Source: Myxococcales bacterium (GTDB lineage Bacteria; Myxococcota_A; Polyangia; Fen-1088). Taken from it: a stretch of DNA of 64,000 nucleotides. The stretch is taken from contig JAGTJU010000003.1 in assembly GCA_022184915.1 (NCBI GenBank), positions 124,001-188,000 on the forward strand, read 5' to 3'. The translations under genes and the position numbers were made by a program. Below, in pieces: positions 34,038 to 43,063 of the stretch (within the stretch, counting starts at the first letter, position 1; every line of letters starts with the position of its first letter). The notes beneath the pieces were generated by a model, which had not been told where the DNA came from, did not search any database, and was given only the letters and a program-made list of their open reading frames with translations.

Positions 34038-34805
34038 GTGTCCCTCGGCCGCCCCACCCCAGCCGCGCACTTCGCCGCCGCCGCGCTTTACGAGCACCGG
34101 CTCGGCAATCTCGGGAGGTGCTTTGCCGCGTGCGGGCTGTCGCCACTCATCGTCAAAGGGCAGTCCGTCTCCGATCTTGCCTATGGCGAGCTCGAACCCC
34201 GGCTGGCCAGCGACGTCGATCTGCTCGTCAGCGACGACGAGTCTGCGGTGTGCCAAGCCCTGATCCAAGCGGGGTATCACGAGAGGACCGACCCGCAGCG
34301 CAGGGTCTCGAGCCAACTGCTGGGAGAAAGACCCTTCGTCACCAAGACAGCCGCGTTGCCGCCGCTCGTCGAGGTCCACAGGTTCCTGGACAAGGGCATC
34401 CTTCGCCCCGTGGACTACGCGGGCATCCACCTGCGCGCCCAACCCAGCGGCCGAGAAGGATTCCACTATCCTTCACCCGAAGATCTGCTGCTCCTCCTGG
34501 TGCTTCACGAGGCCGTGTCCCTCAAGCCTTCGCACGCGCGCACCTCACGCGACATCGCCCGGTTGCTCGCACGCGCCAAACCCGACATGGCCGTGGTGCG
34601 GGAGCGAGCACGCGCCTGGGAGCTCACCCGCGCGCTCGAGGCCATCCTGGCGGGGCGCCCCCCGGCGGGCGCCTGCACCCCGGGCCTCGCTTACCTGTGG
34701 AGCCAACGCAAGTGGCACGATCGCCAGAGCACCTGGGCCAAGGGCCTCCTTCGTTATGCCCTCGCCCGCGGCCGCGACCGGCTTGGGCGCCGCCTCGGCC
34801 GCTGA
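34038..34805 (+). CDS. NTP_transf_5-like nucleotidyltransferase-fold protein
   Basis: 255 aa from GTG 34038. LIVKGQSVSDLAYGELEPR followed by ASDVDLLVSDDE matches the 'LKG...R...DIDLLV' core of the uncharacterised nucleotidyltransferase family (PF14907-like), with the DVD aspartates as metal ligands. The C-terminal half is helical (PEDLLLLLVLHEAV). Members often occur in polysaccharide or RiPP loci. The target is unknown. It is the last rightward gene before the leftward Rpn-like array. Confidence 0.7.
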   Translation: MSLGRPTPAAHFAAAALYEHRLGNLGRCFAACGLSPLIVKGQSVSDLAYGELEPRLASDVDLLVSDDESAVCQALIQAGYHERTDPQRRVSSQLLGERPFVTKTAALPPLVEVHRFLDKGILRPVDYAGIHLRAQPSGREGFHYPSPEDLLLLLVLHEAVSLKPSHARTSRDIARLLARAKPDMAVVRERARAWELTRALEAILAGRPPAGACTPGLAYLWSQRKWHDRQSTWAKGLLRYALARGRDRLGRRLGR

Positions 34806-34902
34806 TTCTGCCGCCGCGTTTCCCACGGGTCCTGCGATGTAGCGTTCCGCGCGACGAGGCTCGCAGGCTCGCGCCGACACGAACGGATCTCTGTTTCGAG
34901 CG

Positions 34903-35493
34903 TCAGCGGGGGCTGCCGCTGGGGTCCGCCAGGGCCGCTTCGGCCGATTCCGCCGTCACAGCGGCGCGCAGCCACCGGCCCAGCTGCTCGAGGTCGGTGC
35001 ATCCGAAAATGCGTCGCCGCACGTCGGGGCTGACGCTGAACCCGCGGGCCTCGAGAACCGTTAGCAGCGCCGACGCGCTGGCGTCCCGCTGTCCCCGGGC
35101 CTCGCCTTCGGCATTACCATCGGCCTTGCCGCGTGCCTTCGGCCTTGGCGCGACGCAGGCCCTCGTCCTGGTATTCGTAGTTGATTAAATTCATCTTCAA
35201 CGCCTCCCTGGCCGGCTCGCTGAACACGGCCAGAATCAAATCATAGTACACGTGGGCTGCGGGGTCCCTGGACGCGTAGCTGGCCGCCACCGCCGCCGTC
35301 GCGATCGCCACGCTGCGTTTCCAGTCCCCGTCGTAGGCGTGCGCCAGCGCCGACACCACCGCCAACTCGGGAAACCGGGCGGCCTCCTCGACCTCGTCGA
35401 TCTTCGGCACTTCCTTCGGCCCGAACACGAACGCCCTCACCTCCCCCGATAGAGGCCCCGTGCGCATGGGCCGCCGCGCCCAGGCCGCCACGG
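34903..35493 (-). pseudogene. Rpn-like copy A (5'-truncated, frameshifted)
   Basis: It retains the second half of the family (WARRPMRTGPLSGEVRAFVF to the end ALADPSGSPR). The 5' part, including the nuclease Glu-x-Gln motif, is missing: homology stops near 35493 and unrelated sequence follows. The repeat tract is shortened, which shifts the frame near 35130, so the C-terminal 60 codons are in another frame. It is the oldest-looking member, at the downstream end of the array. Confidence 0.75.
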
Positions 35494-35601
35494 GCATTGC
35501 ACCCATGCAGGAACAGCCAGCCCGGAGGGTGCGGTTGACAGTTGAGGCGGGGTTTTGACTCAGTGAGTGCGCCGCTCAGGAACAATTCTCTGTTTCGAGC
35601 G

Positions 35602-36412
35602 TCAGCGGACGCTGCCGCTGGGGTCCGACAGGGCCGCTTCGGCCGATGCCGCCGTCACGGCGGCGCGTAGCCACCGGCCCAGCTGCTCGAGGTCGGTGCA
35701 TCCGAAAATGCGTCGCCGCAGATCGGGGCTGACACTGAACCCGCGGGCCTCGAGCACGGTCAGCAGCGCCGATGCGCTGGCTTCCCGTTGTCCGCGCGCC
35801 TCGCCTTCGGCCTCGCCTTCGGCCTTCCCCTCGGCCTTGCCACGGGCCTCGCCTTCGGCCTTGCCACGGGCCTCGCCTTCGGCCTTGCCGCGGGCCTCGC
35901 CTTCGGCCTTGGCGCGACGCAGGCCTTCGTCTTGGTATTCGTAGTTGATTAGGTTCATCTTCAACGCCTCCTTGGCCGGCTCGCTGAACACCGCCAGTAT
36001 CAAATCATAGTACATGTGCGCCGCGGGATCGTTGGACGCGTAGCTCGCCGTCACCGCCGCCGTCGCGATTGCCACGCTGCGCTTCCAGTCCCCGTCGTAG
36101 GCGTGCGCCAGCGCCGACACCACCGCCAGCTCGGGAAACCGGGCGGCCTCCTCGACCTCCTCGATCCGCATCCACCGATAGCTGCACTTCCACCACCACC
36201 ACGAACACCGTGCGCCCTCCCGCCTCGAACCGCAGCACACAATCCGCCGCCGCCTCGGGCGCCAGCTCAGATCCCAGGTCCGCGCTGTCGGAGACCACGG
36301 TGTCGAAGGCCGGCAGCGCCGAAGGCGTGGCGGCGCGCAGAAGCTCAACCGCAAGCAGCGGGTGGCTTCGCAGCAACTGCACCAGCGCCTCGTGCAAGAA
36401 CGAAGGAGGCAT
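35602..36412 (-). pseudogene. Rpn-like copy B (182-bp internal deletion, frameshift)
   Basis: It begins at ATG 36412 (MPPSFLHEALVQ) and reads normally to VEVQLSVDA, then jumps to IEEVEEAARF. Compared with copy C, 182 bp are missing (equivalent to 37062-37243), which shifts the frame. The rest is open to the TGA at 35602. It holds the longest tract of short Glu/Ala/Arg/Gly/Lys repeats of the six (about 35796-35910). Confidence 0.8.
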
Positions 36413-36520
36413 GCTGTCTCTTCGGTCCACCCGGTGCCGAAGTTGCGAGCTTTTCTCGCCGGAGGACAGCCGCCGCACACACGAGGTCAACCGCGGAAGG
36501 CTGGCGCGGAGACAAGATTC

Positions 36521-37489
36521 TCAGCGGGGGCTGCCGCTGGGGTCCGCCAGGGCCGCTTCGGCCGATTCCGCCGTCACGGCGGCGCGTAGCCAACGGCCCA
36601 GCTGCTCGAGGTCGGTGCATCCGAAAATGCGTCGCCGCAGGTCGGGGCTGACACTGAACCCGCGGGCCTCGAGCACGGTCAGCAGCGCCGATGCGCTGGC
36701 TTCCCGTTGTCCGCGCGCCTCGCCTTCGGCCTCGCCTTCGGCCTTCCCCTCGGCCTTGCCACGGGCCTCGCCTTCGGCCTTTCCGCGGGCCTCGCCCTCG
36801 GCCTTGGCGCGACGCAGGCCTTCGTCCTGGTATTCGTAGTTGATTAGGTTCATCTTCAACGCCTCCTTGGCCTGCTCGCTAAACACCGCCAGTATCAAAT
36901 CATAGTACATGTGCGCCGCGGGATCGTTGGACGCGTAGCTGGCCGTCACCGCCGCCGTCGCGATCGCCACGCTGCGTTTCCAGTCCCCGTCGTACGCGTG
37001 CGCCAGCGCCGAGACCACCGCCAGCTCGGGAAACCGGGTGGCCTCCTCGACCTCCTCGATCTTCGGCACTTCCTTCGGCCCGAACACGAACGCCCTCACC
37101 TCGCCCGACAGAGGCCCCGTGCGCATGGGCCGCCGCGCCCAGGCCGCCACGTGCTCGAAGGGCGTGATTACCACCAACGCGACGTCGCAGCGGTGCCGCC
37201 GGTGTGCCCCCGCAAGGTATGCGGGCCACGCAAAGCGTTTGTTCGCATCCACCGATAGCTGCACTTCCACCACCACCACGAACACCGTGCGCCCTCCTGC
37301 CTCGAACCGCAGTACGCAATCCGCCGCGGCCTCGGGCGCCAGCTCAGATCCCAGGTCCGCGCTGTCGGAGACCACGGAGTCGAAGGCCGGCAGCGCCGAA
37401 GGCATGGCGCCCCGCAGAAGCTCCACCGCCAGCAAGGGGTGGCTTCGCAGCAGCTGCACCAGTGCCTCGTGCAAGAACGAAGGAGGCAT
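36521..37489 (-). CDS. Rpn/PD-(D/E)XK-like protein, copy C (intact)
   Basis: 322 aa. The N-terminus is FLHEALVQLLRSHPLLAVEL. A putative PD-(D/E)XK core follows (DSADLGSELAP, AAADCVLRFEAGG, VVEVQLSVDANKRF, WPAYLAGAHRRHRC), in which Asp and the E-x-Q pair fit the Rpn/YhgA-like nuclease family. The central helical region includes SALAHAYDGDWKRSVAIATA and INYEYQDEGLRRAKAEG. A low-complexity GEARGKAEG tract precedes a C-terminal helical domain (VLEARGFSVSPDLRRRIFGC). Rpn proteins cut DNA and promote recombination. Here the family is amplified in tandem. Biological role is inferred. Confidence 0.7.
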   Translation of the reverse strand: MPPSFLHEALVQLLRSHPLLAVELLRGAMPSALPAFDSVVSDSADLGSELAPEAAADCVLRFEAGGRTVFVVVVEVQLSVDANKRFAWPAYLAGAHRRHRCDVALVVITPFEHVAAWARRPMRTGPLSGEVRAFVFGPKEVPKIEEVEEATRFPELAVVSALAHAYDGDWKRSVAIATAAVTASYASNDPAAHMYYDLILAVFSEQAKEALKMNLINYEYQDEGLRRAKAEGEARGKAEGEARGKAEGKAEGEAEGEARGQREASASALLTVLEARGFSVSPDLRRRIFGCTDLEQLGRWLRAAVTAESAEAALADPSGSPR

Positions 37490-37589
37490 GCTGTCTCTTC
37501 GGCTCGCAGCCGCCGAAGTTGCGAGGTTTCGCTCAGCGCTCGGGGGCTCGGGTGGGGCGATGATGCGCTCCGAGGCAGCCTCCGTTCTG

Positions 37590-38095
37590 TTAGGGGACAG
37601 ACAGGGCCGCCTTGGCCGATTCCGCCGTGGCAGCGGCGCGTAGCCACCTGCCCAGCTGCGCGAGGTCGTTGCATCCGAAAATGCGCCGCCTCTGTTCGGG
37701 GCTCACGCCAAAGCCGCGCGCCTCCAGAACCGTCAGCAACGCCGACGCACTCGCTTCCCGCTGTCCCAGGGCCAAGCCCCGGGCCTCGCCACGGGCCTCG
37801 CCACGGGCCTCGCCACGGGCCTCGCCACGGGCCTCGCCCTCGGCCTTGGCGCGGCGCAGGCCTTCGTCCTGATACTCGTAGTTGCGTAGGTTCATTCTCA
37901 ACGCCTCCCTGGCAGGCTCGCTGAACACCGCCAGAAGTAGATCATAGTACACGTGGGCTGCCGGATCCTTCGACGCGTAGCTGGCTGCCACCGCCGCCGT
38001 GGCGATTGCCACGCTGCGTTTCCAGTCGCGGTCGTACGCGTGCGCCAGGGCCGACACCACCGCTGCACCAGCGCTTCGTGGAAGGGCGATGGCAT
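37590..38095 (-). pseudogene. Rpn-like copy D (433-bp internal deletion, frameshift)
   Basis: It starts at ATG 38095 (MPSPFHEALVQ) and after 11 codons jumps to VVSALAHAYDRDWK. By comparison with copy E, 433 bp are missing between two GCT triplets, so the deletion occurred at 3-bp microhomology near 38063. The change shifts the frame. The nuclease core is gone, while the repeat tract (five GEAR units) and C-terminal domain remain readable to 37590. Confidence 0.8.
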
Positions 38096-38197
38096 CGCTG
38101 ACTCTTCGGCCTCGCCCGCGCCGAAGTTGCGAGGTTTCGCTCAGCGCTCGGTGGCTCGGGTGGGGCGATGATGCGCTCCGAGGAAGCCTCCGCTCTG

Positions 38198-39100
38198 TCA
38201 GGGGACAGACAGGGCCGCCTCGGCCGATTCCGCCGTGGCAGCGGCACGTAGCCACCTGCCCAGCTGCGCCAGGTCGTTGCATCCGAAAATGCGCCGCCTC
38301 TGTTCGGGGCTCACGCCAAAGCCGCGCGCCTCCAGAACCGTCAGCAACGCCGATGCACTCGCTTCCCGCTGTCCCAGGGCCAAGCCCCGGGCCTCTCCAC
38401 GCGCCTCGCCCTCGGCCTTGGCGCGGCGCAGGCCTTCGTCCTGATATTCGTAGTTGCGTAGGTTCATTCTCAACGCCTCCCTGGCAGGCTCGCTGAACAC
38501 CGCCAGAAGTAGATCATAGTACACGTGGGCTGCCGGATCCTTCGACGCGTAGCTGGCTGCCACCGCTGCCGTCGCGATTGCCACGCTGCGTTTCCAGTCG
38601 CGGTCGTACGCGTGTGCCAGGGCCGACACCACCGCTAGCTCGGGAGAGCGCGTGGCCTCCTCGACGTCCTCGATTTCCGGCACCTCGTTTGGCCCGAACA
38701 CGAACGCCCTCACCTCCCCCGATAGAGGCCCCGTGCGCATGGGCCGCCGCGCCCACGCCGCCACGTGCTCAAACGGCGTCAGCACCACCAACGCGGCGTC
38801 GCAGCGGTGGCGCCGGTGTGCCCCCGCAAGGTATGCGGGCCACGCAAAGCGTTTGTCCGCATCGATCGACAGCTGTACCTCCACCACCACCACGAACACC
38901 GTCCGGCCTTCCGCCTCGAAGCGCAGCAAACAATCTGCCGATGCCTCCGGCGCCAGCTCCGAGCCCAGGTCCGCGCTGTCGGACACCCCGGTGTCGAATG
39001 CCGGCAGCGCCGAGGGCGCGACGGTTCGCAACAGCTCCACCGCAAGCAGCGGGTGGCTTCGCAGCAGCTGCACCAGCGCTTCGTGGAAGGGCGATGGCAT
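38198..39100 (-). CDS. Rpn/PD-(D/E)XK-like protein, copy E (intact)
   Basis: 300 aa. Same architecture as copy C but with ASADCLLRFEAEGRTVF, VVEVQLSIDADKRFAWPAY and a shortened two-unit GEAR tract followed by LALGQREASAS. Substitutions are spread evenly over its length relative to copy C, whereas copies D, E and F are much closer to each other. So an older duplication split the A-C and D-F groups and newer ones made D, E and F. The upstream leader (39101-39150) is conserved with other copies. Confidence 0.7.
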   Translation of the reverse strand: MPSPFHEALVQLLRSHPLLAVELLRTVAPSALPAFDTGVSDSADLGSELAPEASADCLLRFEAEGRTVFVVVVEVQLSIDADKRFAWPAYLAGAHRRHRCDAALVVLTPFEHVAAWARRPMRTGPLSGEVRAFVFGPNEVPEIEDVEEATRSPELAVVSALAHAYDRDWKRSVAIATAAVAASYASKDPAAHVYYDLLLAVFSEPAREALRMNLRNYEYQDEGLRRAKAEGEARGEARGLALGQREASASALLTVLEARGFGVSPEQRRRIFGCNDLAQLGRWLRAAATAESAEAALSVP

Positions 39101-39202
39101 CGCTGACTCTTCGGCCTCGCCAGCACCGAAGTTGCGAGGTTTCGCTCAGCGCTCGGTGGCTCGGGTGGGGCGATGATGCGCTCCGAGGCAGCCTCCGTTC
39201 TG

Positions 39203-40153
39203 TCAGGGGACAGACAGGGCCGCCTCGGCCGATTCCGCCGTGGCAGCGGCACGTAGCCACCTGCCCAGCTGCGCCAGGTCGTTGCATCCGAAAATGCGCC
39301 GCCTCTGTTCGGGGCTCACGCCAAAGCCGCGCGCCTCCAGAACCGTCAGCAACGCCGATGCACTCGCTTCCCGCTGTCCCAGGGCCAAGCCCCGGGCCTC
39401 TCCACGCGCTTCTCCACGCGCCTCTCCACGCGCCTCTCCACGGGCCTCTCCACGCGCCTCGCCCTCGGCCTTGGCGCGGCGCAGGCCTTCGTCCTGATAT
39501 TCGTAGTTGCGTAGGTTCATTCTCAACGCCTCCTTCGCAGGCTCACTGAACACCGCCAAAAGCAGATCATAGTACACGTGGGCTGCCGGATCTCTGGACG
39601 CGTAGCTGGCTGCCACCGCCGCCGTGGCGATTGCCACGCTGCGTTTCCAGTCGCGGTCGTACGCGTGTGCCAGGGCCGACACCACCGCCAGCTCGGGGGA
39701 GCGCGTGGCCTCCTCGACGTCCTCGATTTCCGGCACCTCGTGCGGCCCAAACACGAAGGCCCGCACCTCTCCCGAAAGCGGCCCGGTCCGCATCGGCACG
39801 CGCGCCCAGACCGCCACGTGCTCAAACGGCGTCAGCACCACCAAAGCGGCGTCGCAGCGGTGCCGCCGGTGTGCCCCCGCAAGGTATGCGGGCCACGTAA
39901 AGCGTTTGTCCGCATCGATCGACAGCTGTACCTCCACGACCACCACGAACACCGTCCGGCCTTCTGCCTCGAAGCGCAGCAAACAATCTGCTGCCGCCTC
40001 CGGCGCCAGCTCCGAGCCCAGGTCCGCGCTGTCGGACACCGCGGTGTCGAACGCCGGAAGCGCCGAGGGCGCGACGGTTCGCAACAGCTCTACCGCAAGC
40101 AGCGGGTGGCTTCGCAGCAGCTGCACCAGCGCTTCGTGCAAGGGCGATGGCAT
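39203..40153 (-). CDS. Rpn/PD-(D/E)XK-like protein, copy F (intact, read-through from ligase)
   Basis: 316 aa from ATG 40153, with MPSPLHEALVQLLRSHP, VVEVQLSIDADKRFTWPAY and a six-unit GEAR tract. The reading frame is also open upstream without a stop into the O-antigen ligase gene at 41965, giving a possible fusion of about 920 aa. In other copies a TGA lies in the conserved leader 48 bases upstream of the start; here the A is C, so TGC replaces it. The standalone start is supported by exact correspondence with copies C-E. Confidence 0.7.
   Translation of the reverse strand: MPSPLHEALVQLLRSHPLLAVELLRTVAPSALPAFDTAVSDSADLGSELAPEAAADCLLRFEAEGRTVFVVVVEVQLSIDADKRFTWPAYLAGAHRRHRCDAALVVLTPFEHVAVWARVPMRTGPLSGEVRAFVFGPHEVPEIEDVEEATRSPELAVVSALAHAYDRDWKRSVAIATAAVAASYASRDPAAHVYYDLLLAVFSEPAKEALRMNLRNYEYQDEGLRRAKAEGEARGEARGEARGEARGEARGEARGLALGQREASASALLTVLEARGFGVSPEQRRRIFGCNDLAQLGRWLRAAATAESAEAALSVP
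39394..39467 (-). repeat. 12-bp in-frame minisatellite (GEAR units) in copy F
   Basis: Six near-perfect 12-bp units (plus strand CCTCTCCACGCG-like) encode Gly-Glu-Ala-Arg. The equivalent tracts are at 37780-37840 (copy D, five units), 38388-38412 (copy E, two units), and as more diverged GEAR/GKAE/GEAE units at 36715-36808 (copy C) and 35796-35910 (copy B). Unit length is a multiple of three, so length change keeps the frame. This suggests slippage or unequal exchange. Confidence 0.85.
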
Positions 40154-41965
40154 CGCTGACTCTTCGGCCTCGCCAGCGCCGAAGTTGCGAGGGTTCGCGC
40201 AGCGCTGCCGTGCGCCTGGCCCATGACCCGTTCGACGAGCGCCGTCGAAAAGTCCCGCAGCACGGAGCCTGCGAACCGGATCAGCGTGGTGCCCGCGCAG
40301 AACCGCCATCGCTAGCTGAAGCGTCGCGCAACGACCGGGCCTCCCGGTGGTCTTGAGGGAACAGCCCGTCACGCCGCCCCTCCGCAAATCCAGATGCCCT
40401 AACCGCGCATTCGCCCCGCCGCATGAAACCCACTCCCTCCCTGGCCACTTGTCGTTGCCTGGCGCTCGTAGACCCTGTAGACAGGGCTCTTGTGCGCCTG
40501 AACGAAGCGAGGAGAGGCATGCGGCTCTGGCGCCGGCAGCAGTGTTCGAGAGCGCCGTATCGCAGTCGCGACTTGCGTGCCCGGGCTGCGAGCGCACCAC
40601 CTTGACAGCAAACCAAAGAGCAGTGGGTATAGTCGTCAGCATCTCCCCGCCCACACCGATGAAGACGAGGGCGAGGGCGGTCGCGGAGTTCCAGGGCGAA
40701 GGCGAGGCCCACTGCCAAGAGCGAGCCCCCAATACGACCGCGGCTAGGCTCAGCAGGAGCCCCATGAGGCCAGTCTCAGCAACCCAGGCCACGTACTGAT
40801 TATGCGCGGGACGCGCCCTGGCCCAGTTGCCATAGGTATTCATGGTGGGGACGGAACAGACCCGCTCGAAGTTCTCAGGGCCCACCCCACCAAGCGGCTG
40901 TTCAGTTGCACACGCCACACCCGCGCCAGCTAAGTACGCATAGAGGGTCAGATGGTACCGAATACAAATTGGGCCAGCGTCGAAGCGCCGAACGGGTGAG
41001 TGCAACGCTCCCCGTCCCCCGTCGCTATAGCCAGGATGAATCTGGGAGATCTGGAATTTGTGCCCTGCCCACTCGATTGATAGAGGCTTCACATAGAGGA
41101 GAGTTAGTCCCATGCCCGCAAGCGTGATCACCACAGGGATACGCGCCGCTTTGCGGTGGAGTACAGCTGCCGCGACGAATACGGGAGCGGCGAGGGAGCT
41201 GACCGAGAACGTGCTGATGACCAGCAGCAAACCTGCCGCCATCGCCAGACCGCGCACCAAACGGGACGCGCCCCTCATGACAAACCCGATCGCCAGGAAG
41301 GACCACGCCCCAAGTGAAGCAGGGTTTCCAACCATGCCGAGATATCGAGGCAAGCGCCCAACACTCTCGTGAGCCCCAAGCAGAAACCACGGGTAGCGAA
41401 TCAATGCAGGTACCGCCAACGACACGGCGAGAATGGCCAGGTTGATCGTGAGGAAACTCATTCCTGCGTACGCGAACGCCGTTTCGAGCTGCGGCTTGTC
41501 TGGGTGGGCGAACGTGGCCAGGAACAGGAGCAGGATGAGAGTAAAGCGCGCGATGAAAACGAACCCGTCAGGGTTTGTCGAGGACCAAAGCCACGCGATC
41601 ACAGGCCCCAGCCACAACAGAAGCGCAACACCAATTGGGATTCCCATCGCGCGAAAGGAGAAGGAGGTTGCTCCTCCCCGGCTCAGCAACATCGCCATCG
41701 AGGCCAGGCAACCAAGAATGACAGCGCCTCCGAACCCGACGCCCAGGAAGACGCCTCCAAGCCGGACGGAGCGGCCAATGGTGCTAAGCAGCCAGGCACC
41801 CGCAAGGAGCCAGGCGGTCACGGTTGGGTTGAGCCAGCTTGCAAGGCGCTTCCCGGCGGAAGGCAGGGAGTCACTCTCTGTGACAGGGACGGATGACACG
41901 ATCGGCGTAATCCGATGCGAAGATCCGGTCCACGCCGTGGCCCCGTGAGAAACCGACTCAAGCAC
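40154..41965 (-). CDS. O-antigen ligase/polymerase-like membrane protein, natural 3' end lost
   Basis: It begins at GTG 41965, overlapping the SDR gene's stop by 8 bp. Ten or more hydrophobic segments follow, with a Wzy_C/O-antigen-ligase signature: [13 protein letters not shown], then [20 protein letters not shown]. The membrane-protein character ends near 40600 (LWFAVKVV). The next 145 codons look non-coding yet contain no stop, and the frame runs into Rpn copy F. The original stop was probably lost with the insertion of the Rpn array. The protein would act on lipid-linked polysaccharide at the inner membrane. Confidence 0.7.
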
Positions 41966-42893
41966 CCACGCGGCGCCTGAAGTACTCGATCGTCGCTGCC
42001 AATCCGTCCTCCAGCGAAACCGCTGGCTCCCAGCCAAGCAATTCTCTCGCGCGCGTGATATCGGGTCGCCGTCGTACCGGGTCGTCCTTGGGGAGGGGAC
42101 GATGCTCAATTTTCGACATAGAACCAGTGAGCCTAATTACACTCTCAGCAAGCTCTAGCATTGTCGACTCGCGCGGATTGCCCAGGTTTACGGGCGCCAC
42201 TCCATGCTCACTGGCCATCAGGCGCACGAAGCCTTCCACCAAGTCCGAGACAAAACAGAAGGAACGGGTTTGGAGTCCGTCACCGTAAACCGTGATCGGC
42301 TCGCCCTTGAGAGCCTGAACAATGAAGTTCGAGACGACACGTCCATCGGCCTGGTGAAGACGGGGTCCGTAAGTATTGAAAATCCGGGCGATTCTCACCT
42401 GGGTCCCATACTGACTGGCGTAGGAGACCGCGAGAGCCTCTGCGCAGCGCTTACCTTCGTCGTAGCAGGCGCGCGGACCGATGGGGTTCACATTGCCCCA
42501 ATAGTCTTCCTTTTGGGGATGAACGGCCGGGTCTCCGTAGACCTCGGAAGTTGACGAAATCATCATGCGAGCGCCACACTCTCGCGCCACGTCCAGCATG
42601 TTCAGAGTCCCCTCAACCGAGGTCCGGATAGTCCGGACGGGGTTACGCTGATAGTGCACAGGCGAAGCGGGGCAGGCGAGGTGGAAGATCTGATCAACCT
42701 CCATCGTTAGCGGCTGCTGGACGTCGTGCCGGTGGAGCTCGAAACTGGGATGGCTCAGTAGTGATGCCACGTTCTCACGGGTGCCCGTGAAGAAGTTGTC
42801 GAGACAAATGACCTCGTGTCCCTGCGACACGAGTCGTTCGCAAAGGTGAGACCCCAGGAACCCGGCTCCGCCTGAAACAAGAATGCGCCACAT
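41958..42893 (-). CDS. UDP-xylose synthase-like (UXS) short-chain dehydrogenase
   Basis: 311 aa from ATG 42893; upstream in-frame codons lack similarity and would precede the Rossmann motif. The NAD-binding site is [16 protein letters not shown]. Catalytic motif YDEGKR (Y-x3-K) sits in the UXS-typical segment [31 protein letters not shown] and [21 protein letters not shown] are diagnostic of UDP-glucuronate decarboxylase. It would convert UDP-glucuronate to UDP-xylose for the polysaccharide. Transcribed leftwards with the ligase, divergent from the 43064 gene. Confidence 0.85.
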   Translation of the reverse strand: MWRILVSGGAGFLGSHLCERLVSQGHEVICLDNFFTGTRENVASLLSHPSFELHRHDVQQPLTMEVDQIFHLACPASPVHYQRNPVRTIRTSVEGTLNMLDVARECGARMMISSTSEVYGDPAVHPQKEDYWGNVNPIGPRACYDEGKRCAEALAVSYASQYGTQVRIARIFNTYGPRLHQADGRVVSNFIVQALKGEPITVYGDGLQTRSFCFVSDLVEGFVRLMASEHGVAPVNLGNPRESTMLELAESVIRLTGSMSKIEHRPLPKDDPVRRRPDITRARELLGWEPAVSLEDGLAATIEYFRRRVGA

Positions 42894-43020
42894 GACTGCG
42901 ACAGGGTACACGCGAGGAGAAACTCTCGCAAAGAAGGCCGGGGGCAGCCGGAGCCTGGTCCTACCCTCAGCCAACGAAATTTACGACCGAGACTTGCAAT
43001 TCGGCCCACGGTCTGAAATC

Positions 43021-43033
43021 CTGCGGTCCGCAG
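43021..43033. promoter_or_regulatory. 13-bp palindrome in divergent promoter region
   Basis: CTGCGGTCCGCAG is a perfect inverted repeat of 6 bp arms around a single T. It lies in the 170-bp region between the leftward UXS gene and the rightward oxidoreductase gene, about 30 bp before the ATG at 43064. A TATAGT lies at 43053-43058. It could be an operator controlling both directions. No family of regulators can be named. Confidence 0.25.
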
Positions 43034-43063
43034 GCGAGGGCCAATGCCTGATATAGTCCGCAC

